Source of the DNA: Halocafeteria seosinensis
Lineage: Eukaryota > Sar > Bigyra > Bicosoecida
Assembly (NCBI GenBank): GCA_001687465.1
Contig: LVLI01000388.1
Coordinates: 1 to 64,000, forward strand
Direction: 5' to 3'
DNA length: 64,000 nucleotides
Below the pieces are notes generated by a model. That model saw nothing but the letters and a program-made list of their open reading frames with translations. It was not told the origin of the DNA and made no database searches. Every line of letters starts with the position of its first letter. Position 1 is the stretch's first letter. A program made the translations under genes and the position numbers. Positions 32,089-45,385 of the stretch are shown here, one piece after another.

Positions 32089-35000
32089 ATGCCAACGCCA
32101 AGTATTTATCGGGCAGGAATTTCTCCTGACCAGCTTCTAGTACTGATGTCTATAAGTGTTGGAGTTTTCACGGGGCTGGTTCACTGTTTTGAGCTTAGAG
32201 ATCCAAATGATCCGGGACCAGAGCCGACGTTTGAACCCTACGCTGCAGGATTTACGGCCAAATCAGATGATGCTACTCCAGAACCTGTTCCCGTGATAAA
32301 TCCTGGAAACGAATTCTCATCCAATAGTCAGCCCAACATATTCAAGGGTCCTCTTCCTCGACGTAAGTTAGTCTATTGAGAAACTAAATTTGCGTTTCAC
32401 CGTCACTGGACGACACTTTGACCCTTGCAGAACGTTGCCCTGGTATGATAAAGAACGAAAGCAGCTATTTTTGTACATCTGTAGAAGCCGGATACTGCGA
32501 CCGTAGGACGGGAACATGCTATTGCTTCGAAGGGTATACCGGAGTTGACTGTTCCAAGTGCGCAAACACTCACGTCCGCTTGGATGGAGGCGAGTGCCTA
32601 CAGAAGGTACAATGTCCTAATGACTGTTCAGGTGGGGGCGCATGCAATTACACGACAGGAATTTGTAACTGTGAGAAAGAGCGTCGTGGAGACGATTGTT
32701 CCATACCTGTGTGCCTGAGTTTCGATGAGTTCTGCGTAGAATGTGATACTCAAGTTTGTATCAAATGTATCCCCGGCTTCTTTGTTACGCCTTTGAGTCA
32801 GTGTGGTACGTGCGACGGCTACCGAAGTGTGTCTTTGCAAGCTTACTTAAGAAATCAAAAATGCTTTCTACAGTACCATGCTCCGTATATGACCCTCGCT
32901 GCGATGACTGTGACAGGGATAAATGCCTTGGATGTAATGACTACATACTCAACTCTGTTCTCAGGAGTGGCCGCAGGAAATCAGATAGTCCTCCCCCGTT
33001 TGATGAGTTCAACAGATTGTTCTCCGTCAAACGAAGGTTTGGAACTCAGTCCCCTTATGCCTTTTCAACTGCGGAGCCATACCACTTAATCGACGACAAC
33101 AGAGGGCTAAGAATGGCCGGCTATCAGCAGTCCTCCAGCAACTACAGAAAAAGCTCCCGATACCGTTTCACCACTGGAACAGATATTTACCTAATGCATC
33201 ATCCTGATCCTCCAACTGCGTTCAGTCAAGAGGAATATGATGTATTTTTCCAGAGATTGAACAGAAAGCGAGGTTTTAACTTGGACGGTACGGTACCGCT
33301 TGGTGCGTACGACACTGACGAGGCCGCGTCTCTAGCCCAGGCGAAAATGTTTGAGTTCGATTCCCAAGAAGAAGCTTTTGGCCTTTGGTTTCATAACAGC
33401 AGCAAATTTTATGCGGGCATGCCACTATTGAACGAAATGTCTGTTGCTTGCTCGCAAGGACTAGATAATAGCCCAGTATGGGTATGCAAGCCGAAGCAGG
33501 AGTCACACAAAATATGTGGTAGCCTCGGTACATTAGAATGGAGAAGCCCTTCTTACGCTGTATTGGAGAATCAGCCCTTCTTGCGGGTGGCTGTTGACCG
33601 AACCGGAGGAGGACTGGGACGAATATCGTTCCGGTACGATTTAATCCATCAGTCCACCGATCCTTCAGATGTGACAGCAAAAGCAAATTATGAGAGTTCA
33701 CAAACACTGGTGATGGAGGAGGGCATAGTACAACTGTCGTTTCTTATAACAATACATGACGACGTTGATGTCGAAAGCAATGAAACTTTCTTGCTCCAAT
33801 TGAGGGATGTGCGGGGTGGTGCCAGTGTAGGGGCTCAGCAGAAGACGAGGGTAACTATCATAGATGATGATAAAGATAAGTTGAGCCCGCTACAAACAAC
33901 GCTTGAAAGGGTGTTTCTTCCTGTTGACAAGTCTGCCTCGCGGAACTCACCCTTGATTTCTTCCACTCAATCAGGGTTATTAGAGGTGTCAGCTGGGCTG
34001 CCAGTTCTGCTTTCTCTTAAGACGCTAGACTCCAAGGGGTTCCCCGTAATGGAAGCTGCAGGGTCTGTTAGTTTTGAGCCCGTCTTTAGCGACGGAGGCG
34101 AACAACTGGCAAGTTATAACTTCTTAGTGGAAATCGAAGACGAATTCTCTTCAGAGTTTTCTACACAACTGTACACTGCCGATGATGAAAGTGATACGGA
34201 TTCACGAGGTAAACACCGTGGTGTATATTTCGACCCAGCCGACGCGGTCTCTTCATACGCACCACCAAAGGTACGCAGGCAGTACGTATCACCTGGTAAT
34301 ACTATATGGGGGCCCTCTTTGGCCAAATACCTCGAAACTTCCGTTACAAGTTTCAATAGCTCGATAATTGGCGAAGTCGACTTATCAATGTTCAGCCTTG
34401 ACGACATCGACGGTACCACCTTGGAAGAACTAAACGACCCAAATACGTACGTGGCTATAATCTATCCCACCGTCTCCGGAACAGCCAAAGTAAGAGCCCG
34501 CTACGCAAAGGCAAATGCATTGATAGGGGAGTACTTTTTAAACCCTTTCTTGAATGGAAAGCCATTTGTGAAGAGGCACGACCAAAGGATAGATTTTAGC
34601 TGGGGGAACAGAGGTATCGCTGGACTACCATCGAGAGATTTTGTCTCTGTTAGATGGAGTGGAGCGGTTTCAATAGGAGTACCCAGTAGTCCCGCTTCGC
34701 TGGGATCAGGAAACTTGGAAACATCTGTTTTGCAATCGATCTGCTCCGATGACCCATCACGTTATCGATTCTGCGATAGATGCCAAAGCTATAATTGTTC
34801 GGGGGCTTCCTTCGGCGGCGAAACGCTTGTTCATTTCTACCTCTCAGGAGGAGAGAATGACCAGGTTCGACTATGGGTGGATAATCAATTGCTTTTAGAC
34901 GTATGGGGAAGAGAAGCTTCGTCGACCTTGGGAGTAGGAGAGCATCGCACATCTATTGTCGTAAATCAGGATGAGATTTACGCGATCATGGTCGAATATC

Positions 35001-38000
35001 GCCATTTTTCAGGCTTTGCAGGACTAACACTGCAATGGGAGTCTGCGGACAGTGGGATTAGAAAGGAAGTCATACCGCCATCCAAGTTGTTTGCGCTCTA
35101 TGAAATAAGAAACAGCCCTGCAACCCTGCAGATACTACCATCAATTTCGTATGCTAATCCTGAAGGATTCGCTGCATCGCAAGACGGCACTTTTGTTGAA
35201 GGTGATGGCTTGTTATTTGCAACAGTTGGAGAAACTGCAGATTTCAGATTGTACTCCCTAGATGCCTTTGGAAATTGGAGGAAAAATTTCTCTGAGGAAG
35301 ATCTATTTTCATCCTCTCTTACACTTCGTGAATTTCATGTCCCTGAGTACAGATCTAAGGGTATACGACCGCTCATGGATAATTTTGATACCTCTGAACT
35401 CTCTGAAGCTGTCATAAACGACACGTTGACGCTGCCCGCTTCAGTACAATATATTTCGTCCAACGATCACTTTCGGATATCGTATCTTCCACTTGTTTCG
35501 GGGATTTATGATATCGAAGTCAAACTGTTTGCCCCTAGCGATGGAAACGAGAACACGAGCATCACCGAAATACCTGTGGCTGGGTCACCATTCCGAGCGT
35601 TCGTATCTCCAGCACCTGTATCCCCTTTCCAATCGATTGTCGCTGGGCGAGGTCTAGCACATGGTGAAGCGGGAATTACCTCGACTGCGCTTATATTGGC
35701 TCGCGACCAGAATCAAAACCCGGTACCCGCACTTGACTGGTTGTTCGCCTCTTTCGAAATCGTGGCCATCCACCAAATCGAAGGACTGATAGTAATCGGT
35801 GAACAACGGCACTTGGAGGGCCCAGTGTACGAATTGAATTGGACACCGTTGAGAAGCGGATTGTATGATCTTACCATATCTTCCCAAGTAGGTGAAGTTC
35901 CGGGGAGCCCCTTCCAAGCAGCTGTGCACGCTGGACCCACTAGTGCGAGAAGTAGCTCACTAAGATTTAGTAACAACGGAACATTTGTTGCAGCCGAAGT
36001 TGGCGTCATTCATATCACTGCGAAGGACCAATGGGGTAACTTACGAATTGCCGAGTTTGGGGCCCAGGGCATTGGCAATGACAGCTTTTCCAGTGCAATT
36101 ATTACAAAAAATTGGTCGGAGGTGGACTCCCTAGGTATCGACCTCAGTGCATCAAGGGCTTTTAAAGATAGTCCACAAGTAACAAAGGACAGTAATGTTA
36201 CCCTTTTCAACGGCTTCTCCTTGGAACACCAAGGAAACGAAATGTATACTATGAAAATCGTCCCAATGTTAGTTGGCGAGTGGCCTCTGGTGGTACTATT
36301 AGACGATAGGCCTGTGGGCGAGTTGAGTCACATAATAATCGTTATTCCCGGGAAGACATGGGCCAATACGAGTTTTATCGTCCCTCCGCAAGGGATGCGG
36401 AAGCCGAATTTCGATGTGGTGCGTGCAGGGGACAGTGGAAGTTTCTTAGTGCAAATGAGGGATATAGCAGGGAACAACCAGAGCCGCACTGAAGCTCTTA
36501 AGGTTGAGACAGTAGAGGGATGGATAGAGCCTGCGCCTGGGCAACATTCATTAAACGATAGCATGAGGAATAACATTTCCTGTGCTTTAGTGAACGACGC
36601 TGGACTATTTGAGTGTCACTATAGGGCACGCCGGGCAGGACTATACGCACTACATGTTCAAATCGACAAAATGGAGGTTGCGAATTCTCCCCAAAATAAC
36701 ATAGTTATAGTCCCAGGAGATCTTAGCGCCGATTTCACTTCGGTCGAAGGTTTACTCACTACTTCTGGAGAGGAGTCTAGTAGAGCAATGAGAACGGGAC
36801 AGACCCAAGATTTACTTATCACTTCGCGAGACAGATTCGGCAATGAGATTCCGAGTGGTGGTTTAGCCAGCCGGTTCATAGTAACACTATTTGGAGTGGA
36901 AGTCGAACGAGAAGTGACTCCCTCCGGTTTAATCTTGGACGACCTGGAAAATGGTCAGTACGCAACTTCATTTACCCCGCTCGTGGCAGGTACGTACCGC
37001 CTGGGAATCGAAATAATCACTTCAGGGGGCCTTGAAGGGATCTATTTTGCTGAGCCTCTCTTTGTAGGATCCACAAGTGTGGTTTCAGAGGAGATTATCA
37101 ATTTTGATTGGGGAGTAGAACTTCCCGACTCGTTGAGTGACATCACAAATTCGGCAATATGGAGTGCAAAATGGTCTGGTTTCTTTCGCCCAAACGTATC
37201 AGAAGAGTTAGTTATGCTACTGGAAACCGAAGGGGCCGCCCGGCTACGCGTGTTTGATAAGGTTAACTCCATATCGTCGTTTCAAGCACAGGTAGCAAGT
37301 AGCGGTGGTTCCATGGAGTATTTCCTGAAACAGCAGGGGAGCAACCCTATCGTCTCAATAGACTTATGGACGGACTTCTTTAGTTCGAACGCGAATATAT
37401 CGAGCACGAAAGAGGCAATAGCATTCCAAAGGGGAAATGTGGTAGCAGGAGGATTCTACCCGGTGCTTCTTGAGTTTCAGCGAGATATTATGGCATCTAT
37501 ACCGGCGAAACTCCGCTTTAGATATCTGACAGTCGACATGGTAGATCCCACGGAGTTACTGGGAGAAATTACAGTGACCAACAAGACGGTAGACCGACTT
37601 GCACGCCCAGTACCAGATGAACTGCTTTTCCCTTCGAAGTTTGTTGAACGACTGAGTGGCTCCCCCTTTTTTCCAGTGGCTGCCGCGAATCGAACAAGCC
37701 CCGAAAACTCCAGAGTCACTGGAGATGGCCGACGTTTCGCCACTGCTGGCATCATCTCAACATTCAAAGTTTCTCTCAAAGACAAGTGGGATAACCCTGT
37801 GCAAAGCGAAGAGGCCATCGAGGCCGGTGCAGCTGCTGTGGCTGTGCGGATAGCATCTTTGGACGAAATCCGCGACAGCCCGGGTGAAATTATCGTTGAG
37901 GTAGACGACTCCTATATAGGAGGAGCGCAGCATCTACTGAGTTACACTCCGACTGTACCCGGCCATTACTTACTCTATGTATTCACAGGGACTAACGTTA

Positions 38001-39607
38001 CTATCGAGGGTGATCTCCCTGCCACGCTTGATTATCTAAACCCCTACGGCGTTTTCGGCTCCCCTTTCGCCCTGAGAGTTGATGAGAATGTTCAGGATGC
38101 CAATTCTTCCATAGCGTTTGGAGACGCTACCAAGCGAGCCGTTGCGGGACAGATCAGTACATTCTTTATACAAACAATAGATACCTTCGGAAACAATAGA
38201 TCTTCGCCACAGACTGGAGGAATATCAGGGTATCTTGAACGGAAAGCAGGACTCTCCCAATCTGACGTATCTCCAGAACCTCCCGTACCATTTGTGGTAG
38301 AGTTCAGTACAGAATACGAGGGGAACGGTATCTACAGAGCCACATACGAAACAAAAGTTGCCGGCATATATTCTCTGATAATGCGCATTGGAGTCAAAGA
38401 CATTCATATCAACGATGATCTCATTATAGTTGACGAAGTTGCCGCGGCGCAGGAGAGCGTCATAGACCGAAGCGCACGCTCGCAAACATTGACAGTGGGC
38501 ACTCCTAATGTTTTTAAAGTAAATTTAAGGGACAGGTTCGGCAACCCTTTGACAAGGGTCGGGGATAAATTGATAGCGCGGGCCCGTGGACCTGGAGGAG
38601 GAGAAACTACGTACATTCTTAACGTTACAGATGCTCTGGACCCGCACAATCCACCTGTAGCACCGGTCGAGCGTTGGTGGGAAAGCGGGAATACCCACCC
38701 TAAGCATGACTTGAGTACCCTAATAAGAGAAAATCCAGCAGGCACTGGTACGAGTAGCGGCAGCGGAAGAATCTTCATCGCCCGCAGTGAGGAATGGTCA
38801 CGAAGATACGTTGGGTTTTGGCCAGACTCGCCAGGGCTGTATGAAATCGATATAAGTCTGGCAACAGGCATCGGAACCGGAGAAAAGCATAACACTCTCA
38901 CACGGGGCCTGCTAGGAGAGTACTTTCCAAACCTGTTATGGACAGGAAATCCCGCCGTGACGAGAGTCGACACAGCTTCAATTTTTGGGTGGGCAGCCGG
39001 AGATGTAGTCACAGCAGAAGCATTTCATTTTTCCCCTGAATTCCGTCGTGCAACCATAAACGGTACAAATATGGTTGGAGAAACTGTAGGAGCAAGGGCG
39101 AGGGAGATGTTCAGTCTTCTGGAAAGTGTCAATCGTACTACAGCTCACTTTCCGCACCCAAGGCACACGTCAGGACAGGATTTTGGCGATCAAGGAGCGA
39201 GCGGACCGTTTTTCCAGTTTGCTGACAAAAGACTGTCAATAAGATGGACCGGTTACATCGAGGCACCAGCGACAGCTTTGTACAGCTTTTTGGTCAACGC
39301 CCGGACCCGATTAAGGTTGTCAGTAGAGGAAGAAATTGTTATTGACACGTGGAACTGTAACAAGTCGGTAGCCGCCGGTCAATACTCTCAGGCTCTGCGA
39401 AAAGGGCAACTCTACAAACTTAGAATTGAGTACCAGTTCGAGAGTGGGCCATTTGCTCTCAGCGTAGCTTGGTCCTGGAAGGGTGACATCGATGCAGACT
39501 CAAGAGGTTTCCTACCTCTGGATAATGCGTTTTTGTTTCCGTTCTCAGTCCCAATTGCTGGTAGCCCACTCAGGATGACAGCAGCAACTAACTCCACCGG
39601 GCTCTAG
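32089..39607 (+). CDS. giant extracellular-type protein: EGF-like, Calx-beta, PA14, filamin repeats
   Basis: Three exons: 32089-32362, 32431-32805 and 32874-39607, giving 2,460 residues; both introns are 68 bases. A hydrophobic segment near residues 15-33 (LLVLMSISVGVFTGLV) could be a signal anchor. Approximate domain order: cysteine-rich EGF/laminin-like region (95-240), Calx-beta (430-550, ending TRVTIIDDD), PA14 (766-960, GEYFLNPFLNGKPF and QVRLWVDNQLLLDVW), filamin-type immunoglobulin repeats (976-1612) each ending in a YxVxxxPxxAGxY-like or VAGSPF motif, a weak PA14-like domain (1626-1780), more filamin repeats (1820-2190) and a final PA14 (2226-2436, GLLGEYFPNLLW). Many NxS/T sites fit a cell-surface or wall-associated adhesion protein. 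No C-terminal membrane anchor is seen. Confidence 0.92.
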
Positions 39608-39658
39608 CATCGCAGCGTTACAAGGAAAAGTGGGTGTGCTTACACAAATCAACAGCTG

Positions 39659-42600
39659 TTAACTCGCCGTTTTCCTAAGACTAAACCAATTGTTGAAGTC
39701 CAAGCGGGTGAGCAGGGCGGCGAAAGCCCGGGTGTTATCTACATCCGTGTCCGAGACGGCAGGAGATAGGGCGGAGGACATTTCGAAAAGAAACTTACAT
39801 TCGTGTTCAAAGCGACGCTGCAAATCATTCACTTTATCCTCAAAATCCGATGACTGACTATAGTATCCGTTTTCCGAAAACAGATACGGTATAAGCTCCT
39901 GAAACTCGAAGGCTATTGAGAGTATTTTCGTTATACTGTTTGCTACCATTCGATTGCCTAGAAAGGACTTCTGTATGACTGAGTGTATAAATGCGTTGTG
40001 TGCTCTCATTAGAGATTCAAAGTTGGTGGCCTCCTCTATAGTTTGCAACAGTTTGGAATACGCGCTGTCGATGACATCAATTTGCATGTAATAGTAAAGC
40101 ATTTCGATAGTAAACGTAATCCGGTATCGCAAGAGCCAAAAGTCTTGACTGATACGTCCACTGTTTACACTTGCATTCCTGGACACCGGCAAGAGCCGCT
40201 TCCACCTGCATTTAAGACAACAGTACGTATTAGAATCAGCTCATTCCATATTCGAGTCATTAGCTTACCAATAATTCAATCTACATAAGCAGCGACGAAT
40301 GCTGAAAAGGTATCTAAACAGTTCTTCATATACATGATTCAGACGCGAACCAAAGACCAGCGACTGAGGCCATGGCACTTTGTAGCGCTGCGGACCACGA
40401 ACAAAATTGTCAACAGCACCTCGGAAATCGTTGCACAAATGCAATGAAACCTTACCACTACCAAGGAACCATGTTTCTCAAAGTAGGAATGGCTAGAAGT
40501 GAACTGCCACTTGGCCACACACGCTATGCCATGACGGGGTACCTGCGCCCCCAATCCCACATATGCCCCAGTTGCAGCGGGGCCAGTATGTAGGTATGTT
40601 TCCATGTCTCCTCTCCAATTAAGGTTTATGCTCTCTACGTTTGTCGTCGAGGCATGCAAGGGACTTAGAGAGAACTGAATCTGACCATCTGTGGAGGGAG
40701 ACTGACTAAAACTAAATTGAGTATGCAGCGAAATTGCCCAGTCTACTTCATCTGCAGAGCCTCCCTTCGTTTCTGCTCGGAGACGGCAGTTGGCAGATGT
40801 AATATACTCTCTGTTGTTCCCTTTACCCGTATTACTCCCGTAGTTAAAAACGTCACATGCACACTTCAATGTAACAACCCGCCTCTCAATGAACAAAGGA
40901 GTAAATGTCAGAGCCGCGACTATACTGGGGCAACCGAAATCTCCCACTCCCTCAAATCGAGGAAGCAAATACTGGCCACGAGTATCAGTGTGAATGATAA
41001 TCCAAATATTTGCAGATCCAACTGATGCATTGTTAATCTCCTGCGAGGAGCACCGTCCTGCAAGACCTAGAGTGGAGTGCATCCGGAATCCCTTATTCAA
41101 CTTAACAGTATCTTTAAACCACGTAACACCATTGGGACGGGAGTCACACTTCTCGTCTGCAGCTGCTAAGCAAAGTCCGTGAGAACGGAGAGCCCCACCC
41201 TGTTTGTTTTCATCTCCCGGTTGTTCGATCCCGCTGTCATTTCCGTATAGTATCATCTTAAGCGACGCTTTGAAGTCCCTCGAAAACTGCTTAGGCACGT
41301 CTGCATTGGTTGTCTCCATACTAGCCCCCGCCTGACCAAACAACAAACCAAACGACTGAACCAAAACTACTACATCAACGTTGGCGAAACATTCATCCTG
41401 GTTGGCGGAGCTCAGTAAAGCCGAAGCCGCCCAAGGACCTTCTCTTATTTCTTCCTCAATGGTTGGTACAAGAGTGGTAGATCTCAACAAAGCCGATTGA
41501 GAATCGGTGGATTCCGAATAGCCCGAAGTTGACGAGGCAGGCTTGAGCTTATCCAGAAGGGGCTCAACTTGCTCGATAAAAGCACGATAAAGTTCCCCTC
41601 GGCCTAGGAGCATATAGTTTCGCATGGCCGCAAAATGCTTCTGCAGACCACCATTCTTCTTTAGTACAGTGAGAATTCGGTTCTGTATCAGTGCTCCCAT
41701 ACGCTGAAAAGCGCACTCAAATGCTAGAGGATCGTGCGTCGGTTGCGCTTGAAAAAACTGTAAAATGCGAGTAAAGGGGCTACAGTAATCTTCCGCGCAG
41801 GACGTTTGTACATCCATACTGTCCACACTACCGCTCTGCTGCTCCCGTTCCTGGCGCAGCAGCCTAGTTGCTTTGCCCATGAAAAATATTCTGAGAGCTA
41901 AATCGTCTTCAATTATGCATTGAGGCACAGATTGCCAGTCAATATAGAATCTGTGGGACCATTCAAATGCCCGAACTGCAGTAAGATGTGGCAACATAGT
42001 TCTGGGGCTTATAAAATGGTTTCACATCGTGTACACAACAAATGGTGCGCATACCTTCACCTGGCAATGCAACCGCATTCACTTTGCGGTTTTGAGCACA
42101 CAAGATATGACGAGCGTCGAGGCGCTCCTTGATAAAGAACTCATACGTCGGGTCTATAATCTCCCCGTGAGTAACCCATGAAGATATCTGCTGAATGATC
42201 GTTCTCCTCAATGGTCGCGCAAGTCTGCAAATGGTAATCAACATAGGCAGAGAATGAATGATTTATTCCACACGTTGTCTACGAGTATTACACACATTTG
42301 AAGGCATTCTCGTTGGGCCATCGTGACTTTCTCCATTTGGGAATACATTGCATCCAAGATCTGTCCTCCGGGGTAATGATGGGAGTCCAAATCTTCAAGA
42401 AAGCGTCCAATGGTAGAAAATTGTTCCCTATAGGGCTCCACTTGTGCCCACGCATATGATAACGTGATAGAATCCTGCTCCAACACTTCAGCTTCGAGGT
42501 CCAAGATATGTTTCTCGTACTTTCGTAAAATCATTTTGTCCAGACCTTCCAGGATGACACTCCGATATATCGACGTCCATTCTCGGCCCGTCTGAGCCGC

Positions 42601-43095
42601 ATAGGCCTGGATATTACCCTCTACATCTTCAGTGGTTTCAGGAGTATTTTGGGTTCCTAGCTCAGTGCCTTCTGTCTCCAATAGCAGTCCCTGCTCACCT
42701 TTAATAGCCAATCTACCATGCTCTTTGGTTGAATGAGCGTGTCTCCTCGACCTTGTGTATGATTTAAGTGTGCTGTATTGTTTTCCTAAAGCAATAAACT
42801 GCTCCAAAAATGCTCTACCACTGTAGTCAGGGCCAGTTCCCGGCCCCTCTCTGTGCTCTTTTCCTTCTTGTATTGATTCTTTCAGCAATCTCGATACCAT
42901 ATCATTATAATCATCGTCCTCTCCTGTGTCTGCAGTTTCAGAAATGGTGGCGGTCATCCTTCGAGAGTCCCCAGAAGAGACATCCAGGGAGGATGTTTCC
43001 GCGTAGGCATCCGCCGTGAGCGCAGCATCCTCCCACTCCCCTTCACCCAGAAGCCATAAAAACACCTCCCGGATGATGAATTTCATATCACCCAC
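39659..43095 (-). CDS. TUBGCP4: gamma-tubulin complex component 4 with lectin-like insertion
   Basis: Five minus-strand exons: 42296-43095, 42055-42224, 40456-41975, 40269-40387 and 39659-40205, giving about 1,051 residues; Met4 (43086) is the likelier start and resembles the GCP4 N-terminus. GRIP1 motifs include LHGxxL-like QILARPLRRTIIQQISSW (across the first splice), HFAAMRNYMLLGRGELYRAF, and GRIP2 motifs YKVPWPQSLVF, LFRYLFSIRRC and RYRITFTIEMLYYYMQIDV, ending in TRLDFNNWF. It nucleates microtubules within the gamma-tubulin ring complex. About 230 extra residues in the central exon end in ETYLHTGPAATGAYVGLG, which looks like the last strands of a concanavalin/LamG-type fold. The first donor is GTGTGT; the second donor has two in-frame options (42055 or 42061). 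Confidence 0.93.
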
Positions 43096-43331
43096 ACATA
43101 CACTGACCTACCCAAAACCCGATTTAATGAAGGTAAAGCAACCAACCAACAATTCACTGGTATCAATAACATGTCATGTGAATATACTCTTGTGTACTGT
43201 ATGTAGTATTTTAAATGAAGCTTGTAACTTAAGCGTTAGTGGAATTCAAAAAACCCAAACTCTTTGAAATCTTGCTGCTCTCCTCTTTTGTAGTAAAAAG
43301 ATGCAAATATACGTCATGAAAATAAAGTCGC

Positions 43332-45377
43332 TCAGCGATAAGGAACCCGGTCTAGTTTTGTTAGATTCGGTAAATGTCCTATGGCGTCTTCGGTAATTGC
43401 GGTCTGTCCGCAACAACTAATGTCGAGTTCGCGCAACCGACGCAAGTGCGTAAATGCCTCATTTGTGATCGTTTGCTGATGGCAGCTTTGCATATCCAGT
43501 CTCGTCAGTTTTCGTAAATGGCGGAAGCCGTAATCGGTGAGCGTATCCTGGCTGCAGTTAGAGATGTCTAACAATTCCAAGTGCCAGAGGTGTCGTAAGC
43601 TTTCGTCTGTAATCGTCCGCTGCTGACAACCGTCAAGGTGTAACACTCGTAACTGTGAGAGGTGACGGAACGCTTCGTCACCCACAGAACTCTGACAGCA
43701 CTTGGACATATCCAGCAACTTGAGGTTGGTAAGATGCACGAATGCCGAATTTGTTATTGTTGGTTGGTCACACTTTGACATTATCAACGTCTTAAGCCTA
43801 TGCAGTCCTTGAAATGCCTCGTCGGTTATAGTGGGCTGATTGCATCCCTTCATAACCAGACAAGTCAAGTTATTTAATTGTTGGAATGATGCATCCGTAA
43901 TAGTGGTCGCGTTACAGTAACTCATTCGTAGCTCTTTTAAACTACTCAGACGGACGAGCGCCGAGTCTGCGAGTGCATTAGCCTTGCACTCAGAAATATC
44001 CAGTTCCTGAAGCCTTGTGAGCGGAGCAAACAGAGAAACGCTGAACGGTTCCCCGGTGTAGCCACGAATGTCTAGTGTAGCAAGATTCGGAAAATTATCA
44101 AATATATCAGCGTTCGCGAGCGAACAATGTAGAGGTCTTGACATGTCCAAGTGTGTCAATGCGGTGAGTTTACCAAACGAATTCTTGTGATACGTACATC
44201 GTGACATTCTCCATGACTTCAGAGTCTTTGCAAAGCTCGAAATGGCCAGAACGAGTGATACACGTTGACAACTGCTCATATCAATCTCTCTCAGGTGCGG
44301 CAAGTGAGTGAGAGCACGCTCATTTATCTGATTGCATCCGTTCATGGTCAAACTTTGTATGCGGGGAACGTGAGGGAACAGCTTTTCGCTAAGTGTCTCC
44401 TGTGTACAATGATTGATATCGAGCGCTGTTAAATTCTCAAGACGGCTAAACGCGTCATCAGTTAGGGTAGTCTGGGAACACCAGGGCAAGTGCAACCGCC
44501 GAAGACTGGAAAGATGGCAAATCCCAGCATCACCTAGCCCTTCTTGGTCACAGTGTCCCATATCCAACATCGTAAGATGCCTAAGGGGCCGAAACGCTTC
44601 GTTGGTAATGGTTGATTGACAGCACTCCCTCATTTCCAAATGTCGAAGATTCGACAATCTCTGAAAGGCGGAGTCCGAAAGGGTATCTTGACGACAATTA
44701 TTCATGATAAGACACCGCAAGTTTGCGAGATGTTCGAAGGCTCTATCGGAAATGGTCGTTTGATTGCACCTACTCATATCCAGTGTCCTTAAGTAAACAA
44801 GATTTTCAAATGCTTCGTCCGTAATTTCGGGTTGACTGCACCAGCTGATATCCAAGAAGGTTATATGCGAGAGGTGGTGAAATGCTGAGTCCGTGATCAG
44901 GCGGTTGCCCCTCAGCGAAACAGAACTGATATTCGAGTTGCTTACTTCCGTGAGCGCGAAGTCAACGCTATCTCTCTCAGCACCGGAGAAATCGGTCACA
45001 TCGCTAAAACTTTCATTCATAAAGCCCAGAACATTTTGTTGCTCCCTTTGTACCATCTTTAAGCGACCTGCGAAGTTTGGCAACTTGTCCTGGAGTTGCT
45101 TGTGTAAAATGGCAGCTTCGGGAGCTACCAAAGTGTGCCGAGCCCAGGGTAAATGGCTGGCAAAAGATCGACTCGTGATTTTTTGAGGCACCCACTGTAA
45201 ACAGTCAAAGGAGTTTACGGGGCCATTTTCCACATACATCCAATATAGGACATCCATGCTCACATCATGCCCCTTGGAGTGGAATTGGTACCATTCGATG
45301 TACAGTCTCAGGATTAACATAATGCTTGCTTCCGTCGCGTGCGTAGTTCTTTGGTCAGTACCAACTAGCGAACTCAT
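43332..45377 (-). CDS. cysteine-periodic leucine-rich repeat protein
   Basis: Single-exon frame of 681 residues. From about residue 150 to the end run roughly 21 repeats of about 25 residues with consensus LxxLDMSxCxQxTITDxAFxHL, related to the cysteine-containing LRR class of F-box/LRR proteins such as Fbl. The middle (about 375-470) is less regular. The first 120 residues (two tryptophan-rich helices, VLYWMYVENGPVNSFDCLQW) are not a recognisable F-box. A ligand- or protein-binding scaffold is likely. The ATG at 45377 lies only eight bases from the ATG of the divergent gene, so translation may start later (for example Met20). Confidence 0.88.
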   Translation of the reverse strand: MSSLVGTDQRTTHATEASIMLILRLYIEWYQFHSKGHDVSMDVLYWMYVENGPVNSFDCLQWVPQKITSRSFASHLPWARHTLVAPEAAILHKQLQDKLPNFAGRLKMVQREQQNVLGFMNESFSDVTDFSGAERDSVDFALTEVSNSNISSVSLRGNRLITDSAFHHLSHITFLDISWCSQPEITDEAFENLVYLRTLDMSRCNQTTISDRAFEHLANLRCLIMNNCRQDTLSDSAFQRLSNLRHLEMRECCQSTITNEAFRPLRHLTMLDMGHCDQEGLGDAGICHLSSLRRLHLPWCSQTTLTDDAFSRLENLTALDINHCTQETLSEKLFPHVPRIQSLTMNGCNQINERALTHLPHLREIDMSSCQRVSLVLAISSFAKTLKSWRMSRCTYHKNSFGKLTALTHLDMSRPLHCSLANADIFDNFPNLATLDIRGYTGEPFSVSLFAPLTRLQELDISECKANALADSALVRLSSLKELRMSYCNATTITDASFQQLNNLTCLVMKGCNQPTITDEAFQGLHRLKTLIMSKCDQPTITNSAFVHLTNLKLLDMSKCCQSSVGDEAFRHLSQLRVLHLDGCQQRTITDESLRHLWHLELLDISNCSQDTLTDYGFRHLRKLTRLDMQSCHQQTITNEAFTHLRRLRELDISCCGQTAITEDAIGHLPNLTKLDRVPYR

Positions 45378-45385
45378 AGATCCTC

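Noticed and set aside
32418-33089. Single continuous 223-residue cysteine-rich frame
   Set aside because: After the cysteine-rich part it reads through a GT-AG intron (32806-32873) and then out of frame. The spliced model links the EGF-like part to the giant protein.
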